DNA of 19,615 bases from Novosphingobium sp. (GTDB taxonomy: Bacteria; Pseudomonadota; Alphaproteobacteria; Sphingomonadales; Sphingomonadaceae). Location: the NCBI GenBank assembly GCA_028697875.1, contig JAQVEQ010000028.1:1-19615 (forward strand), read 5' to 3'. Below the pieces are notes generated by a model. That model worked only from the letters and a program-made list of their open reading frames with translations. It had not been told where the DNA came from and made no database searches. Within the stretch, counting starts at the first letter, position 1. The number at the start of each line of letters is the position of its first letter. Of the stretch, positions 1 through 7,363 are shown in pieces. The translations under genes and the position numbers were made by a program.

Positions 1-308
1 GTTACAACCCCGACCGTTACATCAACGGCAAGGCACCGGCGGGTCTCGACCTGCGCATCATCGTCACCAACCTGTGCGTGATGGACTTCGGCGGGCCGGA
101 CCACCAGATCCGCGTCGTCTCGCTCCACCCGGGCGTGACTTTCGAGGAAGTGCAGGAAAACACCGGTTTCCCGCTGGCCAAGATCGCGGACGAGATTCCG
201 GCTACCCCCGCGCCGACCGCGGAACAGCTTGAGCTGATCGCCAAGCTGGACCCGAACAACGTCCGCGCGACGGTGTTCAAGGACAACCCTCCGGGAGTAC
301 GCGCATGA
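1..308 (+). CDS. ipdB: IpdB, beta subunit of COCHEA-CoA hydrolase (CoA-transferase family), 5'-truncated
   Basis: Only the last 101 residues are present; the frame is open from base 3 and the start lies outside the window. The segment belongs to the class I CoA-transferase beta family, recognisable by TNLCVMDF and the SLHPGVTFEEV block near the C-terminus, which recalls M. tuberculosis IpdB and C. testosteroni ScdL2. In that family IpdA and IpdB form a cytoplasmic hydrolase that opens the last steroid ring (ring C) of COCHEA-CoA rather than transferring CoA. IpdA should lie just upstream. The stop overlaps the next start by four bases (ATGA at 305-308), which suggests translational coupling. 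The assignment rests on the C-terminal motifs and on ipdC, echA20 and fadA6 following directly. A generic 3-oxoacid CoA-transferase subunit is the alternative but fits the context poorly. Confidence 0.9.
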   Translation, partial: YNPDRYINGKAPAGLDLRIIVTNLCVMDFGGPDHQIRVVSLHPGVTFEEVQENTGFPLAKIADEIPATPAPTAEQLELIAKLDPNNVRATVFKDNPPGVRA

Positions 309-1210
309 GCGACAAGGGTGATCTGGTCGAGCCGCAGAAGGTCGACATCGTCTACGAGACGGAAGAGCCGGTTACCTACGAGGTGATCGACAACGTCGCG
401 TGGATCATGATGAACCGGCCGGAATTCAATAACGCGCAGAACGGCCAGATGACCTACGCGCTGGACGATGCCTTCATCCGCGCGACTAACGACGACAACG
501 TGCGCTGCATCGTGCTCGGCGGGAATGGAAAGCACTTTTCCGCCGGCCACGATATCGGCACGCCCGGCCGCGACGTGATGAAGCACTTCGAGAACCGGCT
601 CATGGTCCCCGGCCATGTCAACAAGCCGGCGGCCGAACTGCTCTATACGCGCGAGAAGGAACAGTACGTCGGCATGTGCCGCCGCTGGCGCGATGTGGCC
701 AAGCCGACCATCGCCATGGTCCAGGGTGCGTGCGTCGCGGGCGGGCTTATGCTCGCCTGGGTGTGCGACCTGATCGTCGCCTCGGAAGACGCGTTCTTCC
801 AGGACCCGGTGAACCGCATGGGCATCCCCGGCGTCGAATACTTCGCGCACGCTTACGAGCTGCCGCCGCGCGTGGCCAAGGAGTTCCTGCTCCTCGGTGA
901 ACGGATGAGCGCGCAGCGCGCCGAACAGTTCGGCATGGTCAACAAGGTCGTCTCGCGCGACGAGCTGCGGGATACCGTGGCCGCCTGGGCCGCCAAGCTC
1001 GTGGCGCAGCCGCGCCTCGGCAACTGGCTGACCAAGCAGGCGATCAATCATGTCGAGGAATTGATGGGCAAGCGCAACGCGATGGAGGCGCAGTACCACA
1101 TGCACCACTTCGCCCACGCGCAGAACGACCTCGTGCAGGGCAGTTCGATTGCCGGGCTGGATGCCAAGAAGATGGCTGCCGCCAACAAGAAAGAGGCAGG
1201 TGAAGGATAA
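305..1210 (+). CDS. Crotonase-superfamily protein (enoyl-CoA hydratase-like, 301 aa) lacking both canonical glutamates
   Basis: This 301-residue crotonase is longer than the usual 250-260. The first oxyanion-hole segment, HFSAGHDIG, is at residues 77-85 and the second, GACVAGGLMLAWVCD, at 141-155. Aligned by eye with rat mitochondrial enoyl-CoA hydratase, the two catalytic glutamates fall on Met149 and Val169, so simple hydratase chemistry is doubtful. The insert at about 86-120 (GRDVMKHF...) and the C-terminal HHFAHAQND segment resemble a subgroup of roughly 300-residue actinobacterial and proteobacterial crotonases annotated only as enoyl-CoA hydratase. Start ATG 305 overlaps the ipdB stop; the TAA stop shares one base with the next ATG. 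From context it acts on a CoA thioester of the steroid ring C/D route, as a hydratase, hydrolase or C-C lyase. The exact step cannot be read from the sequence. Confidence 0.82.
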   Translation: MSDKGDLVEPQKVDIVYETEEPVTYEVIDNVAWIMMNRPEFNNAQNGQMTYALDDAFIRATNDDNVRCIVLGGNGKHFSAGHDIGTPGRDVMKHFENRLMVPGHVNKPAAELLYTREKEQYVGMCRRWRDVAKPTIAMVQGACVAGGLMLAWVCDLIVASEDAFFQDPVNRMGIPGVEYFAHAYELPPRVAKEFLLLGERMSAQRAEQFGMVNKVVSRDELRDTVAAWAAKLVAQPRLGNWLTKQAINHVEELMGKRNAMEAQYHMHHFAHAQNDLVQGSSIAGLDAKKMAAANKKEAGEG

Positions 1211-2298
1211 TGGGTGAGCCGCTGCATACGGTGATGGTCGAGCGGCTGGGTTGCCGCTGGCCGATCATCCAGACCGCGATGGGCTGGGTTGCCGAGCCGA
1301 GCCTGGTCATCGGCGCGTCCAACGCCGGCGCATTCGGCTTCCTCGGCGCTGCCGTGATGACGCCCGACGAAGCGCGGGCGAAGCTCAAGCTGGTGCGCGA
1401 AGGGACGGACAAGCCTTTCGGCGTGAACTTCCACTCGTTCCAGCCGGGTGCCGACAAGATCGTCGACCTTATCATCGAGAACAAGGACCAGGTCCGCGCC
1501 GTTTCCTTCGGCCGCGGTCCGGACGCCAAGATGATCGGCCGTTTCAAGGATGCGGGCATCCTCTGCGTACCCACTGTCGGCGCGGTCAAGCATGCCAGGA
1601 AGATGGTCGAACTGGGCGTCGACATGGTCAACGTGCAGGGCGGTGAGGGCGGTGGCCACACCGGCTCGGTGCCGACGACCGTGCTGCTGCCGCAAGTACT
1701 CGACACTGTCGACGTGCCGGTGATCGCCAGCGGCGGGTTTGCCGACGGGCGCGGTCTCGTGGCGGCGCTCGCCTATGGCGCGGTCGGGATCGCCATGGGC
1801 ACCCGCTTCCTCCTGACCAGGGAAAGCCCGGTGCCGGATACGACCAAGGCCGAATACCTCAAGGCCTCGACCGACCGCATCGTGCTTACCACCAAGCTCG
1901 ACGGCATCCCCCAGCGGATGGTCCGCACCAAGCTGATGGACACGATCGAGAAGTCCGGAAAGCTCGGGATGTGGCTGCGCGCGATCGAAGCCAGCATGGC
2001 GATGAAGAAGCAGTCGGGCGCCTCGTGGTTCGACATGATAAAGGCCGCCAAGGGGATGACCGGCCACGGCCAGGTGCCGCTGAAGCAGGCGATGATGGCC
2101 GCGACCATGCCGATGCTGATCCAGAAGGCGGTGGTCGAAGGCGATATCGAACATGGCGTGATGGCGACGGGTGTCGTGGGCGGCCGGATCGACGAGGTCC
2201 CCAGCTGCCAGGAACTGGTCGACCGGATTGTCGAGCAGGCCCACGAACGGCTTGCCGCGCTCGCTGCACTGGGTAAGGAGCCCGCTCCGGCGGTCTGA
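1210..2298 (+). CDS. ipdC: IpdC, FMN-dependent steroid-CoA dehydrogenase (nitronate monooxygenase family)
   Basis: The 362-residue TIM-barrel flavoprotein belongs to the 2-nitropropane dioxygenase/nitronate monooxygenase family. PIIQTAMGW lies near the N-terminus. GGEGGGHTG is at about 144-152, with His150 in the position of the family's active-site histidine. VIASGGFADGRG and GTRFLLT form the FMN-phosphate-binding end of the barrel. The C-terminal third, with the SCQEL segment, recalls M. tuberculosis IpdC (Rv3553) and C. testosteroni ScdK rather than true nitronate monooxygenases. IpdC is proposed to introduce the ring double bond in 5-hydroxy-HIC-CoA before IpdF oxidises the hydroxyl and EchA20 opens ring D. 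The ATG shares one base with the upstream TAA and is preceded by GAAGG at 1202-1206. The echA20 start follows 18 bases after the stop. Confidence 0.9.
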   Translation: MGEPLHTVMVERLGCRWPIIQTAMGWVAEPSLVIGASNAGAFGFLGAAVMTPDEARAKLKLVREGTDKPFGVNFHSFQPGADKIVDLIIENKDQVRAVSFGRGPDAKMIGRFKDAGILCVPTVGAVKHARKMVELGVDMVNVQGGEGGGHTGSVPTTVLLPQVLDTVDVPVIASGGFADGRGLVAALAYGAVGIAMGTRFLLTRESPVPDTTKAEYLKASTDRIVLTTKLDGIPQRMVRTKLMDTIEKSGKLGMWLRAIEASMAMKKQSGASWFDMIKAAKGMTGHGQVPLKQAMMAATMPMLIQKAVVEGDIEHGVMATGVVGGRIDEVPSCQELVDRIVEQAHERLAALAALGKEPAPAV

Positions 2299-2316
2299 GA
2301 GGGAACGAAAGAAGCT

Positions 2317-3066
2317 ATGCCGATTACACTGACTGTGAAGGACCGCATTGCGGAGATCCTGTTCGACCATCCGCCGGTGAACGCTTTCGACACCAAGGGC
2401 TGGGAATCGATCCCCGCTCTGGTCAACGAGGCCTCGGCCAACGAAGATGTCCGCTGCGTGCTGTTCCGTGCCGTGGGCAAGGGCTTTTGCGGTGGCGTCG
2501 ACATCAAGGAAATGGCCGCCCATCCGGAGCGTATTTCCAAGCTGAACAAGGATAACTACCTGACTTTCAAGGCGATCCGTGACTGCGCGGTGCCGGTGGT
2601 CGGGGCGCTGCACGGCTTCGTGATCGGCGGCGGGGTGAACATCGCCGGTGCTTGCGATAGCCTGATCGCGGCCGAAGGCGCCTATCTTTCGCTGCCGGAA
2701 ATCGACCGCGGCGCGATGGGCGGCGCGGCTTTCCTCAGCCGCATGGCCCCGCTGCACATGGTCCGCTCCAACTTCTTCACCGGCGGCCGGATCCCGGTCG
2801 AGGACCTGTACCGCTACGGTTCGATTCACAAGGTCGTGCCGCTCGACCAGCTCGAGGCCGAAGCGCGCGCGCACTGCGAAGTGATCGCGAGCAAGAGCCG
2901 GGCGGCGCTGGTCATCGCGAAGCAGGCGCTGAACCTGATCGAGCCGTTCAACCCGTCCGATCACTACCGCATCGAACAGGGTTTCACGCTCGAGATGTAT
3001 GCGCACGAAGACAGCCAGAAGGCGCGTGACGCCTTCGCGCAAGGGAAGGGCACGGCGAAGTTCTGA
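2317..3066 (+). CDS. echA20: EchA20, ring D hydrolase of the HIP pathway (crotonase superfamily)
   Basis: The 249-residue crotonase matches M. tuberculosis EchA20 (Rv3550, about 247 aa) over its length from memory. It starts MPIT, has PPVNAF at 19-24, oxyanion segment FCGGVDIKEM at 57-66, GFVIGGGVNIAG at 100-111, LPEIDRGAMG at 126-135 and the YRIEQGFT block near the C-terminus. The first hydratase glutamate is Asn108, whereas Glu128 occupies the second position, consistent with a hydrolase rather than a hydratase. EchA20 (ScdY in Comamonas) hydrolytically opens ring D of HIEC-CoA, giving COCHEA-CoA, the IpdAB substrate. The ATG lies 18 bases after the ipdC stop with GAGAGGGA at 2297-2304 upstream. 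Its TGA shares its last base with the next ATG. This assignment is firmer than for the other crotonase in the window. Confidence 0.91.
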   Translation: MPITLTVKDRIAEILFDHPPVNAFDTKGWESIPALVNEASANEDVRCVLFRAVGKGFCGGVDIKEMAAHPERISKLNKDNYLTFKAIRDCAVPVVGALHGFVIGGGVNIAGACDSLIAAEGAYLSLPEIDRGAMGGAAFLSRMAPLHMVRSNFFTGGRIPVEDLYRYGSIHKVVPLDQLEAEARAHCEVIASKSRAALVIAKQALNLIEPFNPSDHYRIEQGFTLEMYAHEDSQKARDAFAQGKGTAKF

Positions 3067-4226
3067 TGGACCTGACGTACACTCCCGAACAACAGGCCTT
3101 CCGCGCCGAAGTGCGCGCATGGCTGGAGGCCCATGTGCCTTCCGAACCGCTGGAGCATTTCGATGCCACGCGCGAAGGTTTCGAAGCACACCGCGAATGG
3201 GAAAAGACTCTCAAGTCCGGCGACTGGGGTATGGTCACCTGGCCGAAGGAATACGGCGGCCGCGGGCTCGACCTGATCCAGTGGCTGATCTTCGAGGAAG
3301 AATATTACCGTGCCGGTGCGCCGGGGCGTGTGAACCAGAACGGCATCTTCCTGCTCGGTCCGACGCTGATGGAATTCGGCACGCACGAGCAGAAGGCACG
3401 CTTCCTCCCCAAGATGGCTTCGGGTGAGGAAATCTGGGCCCAGGCCTGGTCCGAACCGATGGCGGGCAGCGACCTTGCGGGCGTGCGCTCGACCGCGGTG
3501 CTCGACGGTGACGAATACGTGCTCAACGGCCACAAGATATGGTCGAGCCGCGCGGTCTTCGCCGACTGGGCCTTCGGCCTGTTCCGCGCGCCGGGCAGCG
3601 AACGCCACCACGGGATGAGCCTGATCTTCTTCCCGCTCGATGCACCGGGCGTCACGGTCAATGCGATCAAGAAGATCAACGGCCACGTCGGCTTTGCCGA
3701 AATCTTCCTTGAGGACGTGCGGGTCCCGGCCTTCAACCGCCTCGGCGACGAAGGGCAGGGCTGGCACATCTGCATGGCGACTGCCGGGTTCGAACGCGGC
3801 CTGATGCTGCGCAGCCCCGCGCGCTACCAGGTCGCGGCGGCCAAGCTTGCCGGGCTGTGGCAGGAATACAAGGACGCGGTCGATCCGGCGCTGGAAGCGG
3901 ACGTGGTGCGCGCGCACATGAACGCCGAAGCTTACGCGCTCAACATCTACCAGACGGCTTCGCGCCTGATGGCGGGGGCGAAGATCGGGCCGGAAGCCTC
4001 GACCAACAAGATCTTCTGGTCGGAACTGGACATCCACCTGACCCAGACCGCGCTCAGCATCCTCGGCACCAAGGCCGAACTGATGCACGACGCGCCGGAT
4101 GCCTATCATGCGACCGACTGGATCGACGATTACATCTTCGCGCTTGCCGGGCCGATCTATGCCGGTTCGAACGAGATCCAGCGCAACATCATTGCCGAGC
4201 GTATGCTTGGCTTGCCGCGCAAGTAA
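3066..4226 (+). CDS. Acyl-CoA dehydrogenase, large (alpha) subunit, FadE31/ScdD-like
   Basis: The 386-residue protein has the complete acyl-CoA dehydrogenase fold: N-terminal helical domain with WPKEYGGRG near 59-67, middle-domain motif WSEPMAGSDLAG at about 129-140, and a C-terminal domain ending IYAGSNEIQRN. The MCAD-type catalytic Glu position in that last motif is Ala. Glu243, in GFERG, matches the isovaleryl/long-chain-type catalytic base. The protein resembles the large subunits of steroid-specific alpha2-beta2 enzymes (FadE26/28/31 in mycobacteria). The small subunit gene begins 12 bases downstream, so a heterotetramer is likely. Next to fadA6, a role in desaturating the open-chain MOODA-CoA or its product is plausible by analogy with FadE31/FadE32 or ScdD1D2, but the substrate is inferred. 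The start overlaps the echA20 stop by one base. Confidence 0.86.
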   Translation: MDLTYTPEQQAFRAEVRAWLEAHVPSEPLEHFDATREGFEAHREWEKTLKSGDWGMVTWPKEYGGRGLDLIQWLIFEEEYYRAGAPGRVNQNGIFLLGPTLMEFGTHEQKARFLPKMASGEEIWAQAWSEPMAGSDLAGVRSTAVLDGDEYVLNGHKIWSSRAVFADWAFGLFRAPGSERHHGMSLIFFPLDAPGVTVNAIKKINGHVGFAEIFLEDVRVPAFNRLGDEGQGWHICMATAGFERGLMLRSPARYQVAAAKLAGLWQEYKDAVDPALEADVVRAHMNAEAYALNIYQTASRLMAGAKIGPEASTNKIFWSELDIHLTQTALSILGTKAELMHDAPDAYHATDWIDDYIFALAGPIYAGSNEIQRNIIAERMLGLPRK

Positions 4227-4238
4227 CGGAGGGGCGCA

Positions 4239-5270
4239 ATGGATTTTACCCTCAACGACGAACAGCGGATGTTCGCCGAAACGGCGCAGACTCTCTTCGC
4301 CGACACGTGCACGCCCGACCACTGGCGCAAGCAGATGGAAACCGGCGATGCGCGTGACGATGCGCGCTGGCAGGCGATTGTCGAAACCGGCTTCACCCTG
4401 CTGTTGCTGCCCGAAGAAGCGGGCGGCCTTGGGCTGACCGAACTCGACTTCGCCCTGATCGCCGAGCGGGCCGGTTATGTGGCCTTGCCCGAGCCGCTGG
4501 CTGAAAGCGCGGGTGTGGCCGCGCCGATGCTGGCTGTGCTGGCGCCCGATCACGAGGCGCTGGCCGATCCGTCGACCACGATCGCGATCCAGCATCCCTC
4601 GGCCCCCTATGTGGCCGACGCCGATCTCGCCGGGGCGATCCTGCTCTACAAGGATGGCGAAGCCTATGTCGCGACGCCCGATCAGGTCGCGCTGACCCGC
4701 GAATCGAGCATCGACCCCTTCCGCCGCCTGTTCCGCATCGACTGGGACCCGGCCAACGTCACTTCGCTGGGCAAGGCCGACTGGGACCTTGCGTTCGACC
4801 GGGCGGCGCTGTTCTGCGCGGCGCAGGGCCTCGGCCTTGCCCAGCGCGCGGTTGACATGGCCGTGGCCTATGCGCAGGAACGCCAGCAGTTCGGCAAGGC
4901 CATCAGCACTTACCAGGCGGTGAAGCATCATCTCGCCTCGGCGCAGGTGGCGATCGAATTCGCCCGTCCGGTAGTGATGGCTGCGGCAGCCGATGTCGCG
5001 AGGCAGGACGTGCAGTCGCGCGCCCGCGTCAGCCATGCCAAGCTCGTTGCGCTCGAAGCCGCCGACAAGGCCGCCCGTGCCTCGATCCAGGTGCACGGCG
5101 CGATGGGCTACAGCTGGGAAGTGGACGTCCACCTGTTCCTCAAGCGCGCCCTTGCGCTGACCCAGGCCTGGGGTACCCCGGCCTTCCACCGCAGCCGCAT
5201 CGCGACGCGGATCTTCACCCAGCCGATCGGCCCCGACCAGACCTTTGCCCGAGAGAACGAAAATGCCTGA
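4239..5270 (+). CDS. Acyl-CoA dehydrogenase, small (beta) subunit, FadE32/ScdD-like
   Basis: At 343 residues this is the short acyl-CoA dehydrogenase type that pairs with a full-length partner. The N-terminal helical domain (MDFTLNDEQRMFAETAQ) and the C-terminal FAD-contact motif ERQQFGKAISTYQAVKHHLA are clear, as is VHGAMGYSWEVDVHLFLKRA. The middle domain is reduced and lacks the SEPxxGSD substrate/FAD motif, and no glutamate corresponds to the FERG base of its partner. It therefore probably contributes cofactor binding and structure rather than the catalytic base, as in mycobacterial steroid FadE heterotetramers. It follows its putative partner by 12 bases with an SD GGAGG at 4228-4232. Its stop lies eight bases inside the fadA6 gene (5263-5270). 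The partner assignment is from adjacency; the substrate is inferred. Confidence 0.86.
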   Translation: MDFTLNDEQRMFAETAQTLFADTCTPDHWRKQMETGDARDDARWQAIVETGFTLLLLPEEAGGLGLTELDFALIAERAGYVALPEPLAESAGVAAPMLAVLAPDHEALADPSTTIAIQHPSAPYVADADLAGAILLYKDGEAYVATPDQVALTRESSIDPFRRLFRIDWDPANVTSLGKADWDLAFDRAALFCAAQGLGLAQRAVDMAVAYAQERQQFGKAISTYQAVKHHLASAQVAIEFARPVVMAAAADVARQDVQSRARVSHAKLVALEAADKAARASIQVHGAMGYSWEVDVHLFLKRALALTQAWGTPAFHRSRIATRIFTQPIGPDQTFARENENA

Positions 5271-6417
5271 AGCCTATATCATTGACGCCGTCCGCTCGCC
5301 CGTCGGGCGCAAGAAGGGCAGTCTGGCCCATCTCCACCCCGCCGATCTCGGCGCGCACCCGATCCGCGAGCTGATGAAGCGCACCGGCGTCGATCCCTCG
5401 GCGGTCGAGGATGTGGTCTGGGGCTGCACCGAAACGATCGGCGGCCAGGCGGGCGACATCGGCCGCACGGCGTGGCTTGTTGCCGGTCTGCCGGAAGAAG
5501 TCCCGGGCGTGACGGTCGACCGCCAGTGCGGCAGCTCGCAGCAGGCGGTCCACTTCGCCGCGCAGGGCGTCATGTCCGGCACGCAGGATCTCGTCGTTGC
5601 CGGCGGTAGCCAGGCGATGAACCAGATTCCGATCATGGCCGCGATGACCGCAGGCGCTGCTTTCGGCTTCGAAAACGGCCCGTTCATGGGCTCCAAGGGC
5701 TGGGACGCGCGTTACGGCGACGAGGAAGTGAACCAGATCCGCTCGGCCGAGATGATCGCCGAGAAGTGGGGCCTTTCGCGCGAGGAGCTCGACGCGTTCT
5801 CGCTCACGTCCCACCAGCGCGCCCAGTACGCGACCGAGCAGGGCTGGTTCAAGAACGAGATCGCTCCGCTCGAAGGGCTGGACCGCGATGAAACCATCCG
5901 TCCGGCGACGACGATGGAAGGCCTTGCCGGCCTCAACGTCATTCGCGAAGGCGGCGTGGTCACTGCCGGCAACGCCAGCCAGAACTGCGATTGCGCCGCC
6001 GCGCTGCTGATTGCCAGCGAACGGGCGGTGAAGGCGCACGGGCTCAAGCCGCGCGCGCGCATCCATCACATGTCGGTCCGCGCCGCCAACCCGGTGTGGA
6101 TGCTGACCGGCCCGATCCCCGCCACGCAGTACGCGCTGAAGAAGTCGGGCATGAGCATCGCCGACATCGACCTGTTCGAATGCAACGAGGCCTTTGCCGC
6201 GATCCCGATGGCCTGGATGAAGGAACTCGGCGTCCCGCACGAGAAGGTCAACGTCCAGGGCGGCGCGGTTGCACTCGGCCACCCGATCGGCGCGACTGGC
6301 GCCAAGCTGATGACGACCCTGCTCAATTCGCTCGAACGCACCGGCGGCCGCTATGGCCTGCAGACCATGTGCGAAGGAGGCGGGCAAGCCAACGTCACCA
6401 TCATCGAACGCCTCTGA
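5263..6417 (+). CDS. fadA6: FadA6, steroid 3-ketoacyl-CoA thiolase
   Basis: The 384-residue degradative thiolase has its nucleophile Cys89 in VDRQCGSSQQA, general-base His340 in LGHPIGATG and the second cysteine Cys370 in MCEGGG. Blocks GGQAGDIGR, EEVPGVTVDRQCGSSQQ and MLTGPIPAT recall M. tuberculosis FadA6 (Rv3556c) closely, more so than FadA5. FadA6/ScdF cleaves 6-methyl-3,7-dioxodecanedioyl-CoA, the ring-opening product of IpdAB, to MOODA-CoA and acetyl-CoA. ATG 5263 is chosen over the in-frame TTG at 5245 because MPEAYIIDAVR matches the family N-terminus and GAGAG at 5251-5255 is a well-placed ribosome site. The gene overlaps the preceding acyl-CoA dehydrogenase by eight bases, and a 37-base gap precedes the next SDR gene. 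Confidence 0.93.
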   Translation: MPEAYIIDAVRSPVGRKKGSLAHLHPADLGAHPIRELMKRTGVDPSAVEDVVWGCTETIGGQAGDIGRTAWLVAGLPEEVPGVTVDRQCGSSQQAVHFAAQGVMSGTQDLVVAGGSQAMNQIPIMAAMTAGAAFGFENGPFMGSKGWDARYGDEEVNQIRSAEMIAEKWGLSREELDAFSLTSHQRAQYATEQGWFKNEIAPLEGLDRDETIRPATTMEGLAGLNVIREGGVVTAGNASQNCDCAAALLIASERAVKAHGLKPRARIHHMSVRAANPVWMLTGPIPATQYALKKSGMSIADIDLFECNEAFAAIPMAWMKELGVPHEKVNVQGGAVALGHPIGATGAKLMTTLLNSLERTGGRYGLQTMCEGGGQANVTIIERL

Positions 6418-6454
6418 CGGCACCGAACGATTTCAAGACACGGGAAGATACGAA

Positions 6455-7360
6455 ATGGGTATTTGCGAAGGACGCGTCGCGATTGTGACCGGGGCCGGCA
6501 ACGGGCTCGGCAAGGCTTATGCGCTGGGTCTCGCGGCCGAAGGCTGCAAGGTCGTGGTCAACGACCTCGGCGTCGGCACGCATGGTGAAGCGGGCGAAAC
6601 CAAAGGTGCCGCCGAACAGGTGGTGGACCAGATCCGCGCCATGGGCGGCGAAGCTGTCGCCAACACCGACGACGTCGCCGACTGGGACGCGGGCAAGCGC
6701 ATGGTCGAGGCCGCGCTCGACAACTTCGGCGCGCTCCATGCCGTGGTGAACAACGCCGGTTTCGTGCGCGACCGCATGTTCTTCACCTGTAGCCCGGAAG
6801 AATGGGATGCGGTGATCCGCGTCCACCTGCGCGGCCACTTCTGCACCACCCGTCATGCCGCCGAATACTGGCGCGCGGAATCGAAGGCGGGACGCCCGGT
6901 CAGCGGCCGCATCATCAACACCACCAGCGGTGCGGGCCTCCAGGGCTCGGTCGGCCAGTCGGCCTATTCGACCGCGAAGGGCGGCATCGCCACGCTGACG
7001 CTGGTGCAGGCCGCCGAAATGGGCCGTCTCGGCGTGACCGCCAATGCGCTGGCTCCCAATGCCCGCACCCGCATGACCAACACCGGCGCGTTCGACATGG
7101 ACGTGAAGGAAGGCGAATTCGACGTCTTCGCACCCGAGAACATGGCCCCGCTGGTGGCCTACCTCGTGTCCGAACAGTCGAACGGCGTTACCGGCCAGGT
7201 GTTCGAGCTGAAGGGCGGCGAGATATTCCTCTCGCAGGGCTGGACCGACAGCCCCAGGTTCGACAAGGGCTCCCGCTTCGAGGCGAACGAATTGGATCCG
7301 ATCGTCCGCAAGCTGCTCGAACAGCGCGACCCGGCCAAGCCCGTCTACGGAGCCGGCTGA
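6455..7360 (+). CDS. Short-chain dehydrogenase, 3-hydroxyacyl-CoA dehydrogenase-like (Rv3548c-type)
   Basis: The 301-residue classical SDR has the cofactor motif TGAGNGLG at 12-19, NNAG after beta-4, and a catalytic set Ser158, Tyr171 and Lys175 (YSTAK). The extended C-terminus of about 50 residues after the Rossmann core and the GTHG...ETKGAA region resemble the dehydrogenase domain of peroxisomal multifunctional enzyme type 2 and M. tuberculosis Rv3548c, which lies beside echA20 in that genome. A (3R/3S)-hydroxyacyl-CoA dehydrogenase role in the beta-oxidation steps after ring opening is likely but inferred. ATG 6455 is chosen because MGICEGRVAIVTGAG begins the fold directly and GGGAAG at 6442-6447 is a good ribosome site. 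An in-frame upstream extension to 6353 would run back through the fadA6 3' end and adds nothing family-like. The next gene begins three bases after the stop. Confidence 0.83.
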   Translation: MGICEGRVAIVTGAGNGLGKAYALGLAAEGCKVVVNDLGVGTHGEAGETKGAAEQVVDQIRAMGGEAVANTDDVADWDAGKRMVEAALDNFGALHAVVNNAGFVRDRMFFTCSPEEWDAVIRVHLRGHFCTTRHAAEYWRAESKAGRPVSGRIINTTSGAGLQGSVGQSAYSTAKGGIATLTLVQAAEMGRLGVTANALAPNARTRMTNTGAFDMDVKEGEFDVFAPENMAPLVAYLVSEQSNGVTGQVFELKGGEIFLSQGWTDSPRFDKGSRFEANELDPIVRKLLEQRDPAKPVYGAG

Positions 7361-7363
7361 GCC

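Noticed and set aside
1210..2298. Annotation as a true nitronate monooxygenase
   Set aside because: Family membership is clear, but the neighbours (ipdB, echA20, fadA6) and the C-terminal third point to IpdC of steroid catabolism.
1048..3189. 713-codon open frame on the - strand across the crotonase, ipdC and echA20
   Set aside because: The translation is rich in Arg, His and Asp with no recognisable domain. It is the mirror of strongly coding + strand genes with GC-rich third positions.
2964..5189. 741-codon open frame on the - strand across the first acyl-CoA dehydrogenase pair
   Set aside because: Same low-complexity antisense pattern; both + strand dehydrogenases here have full family motifs.
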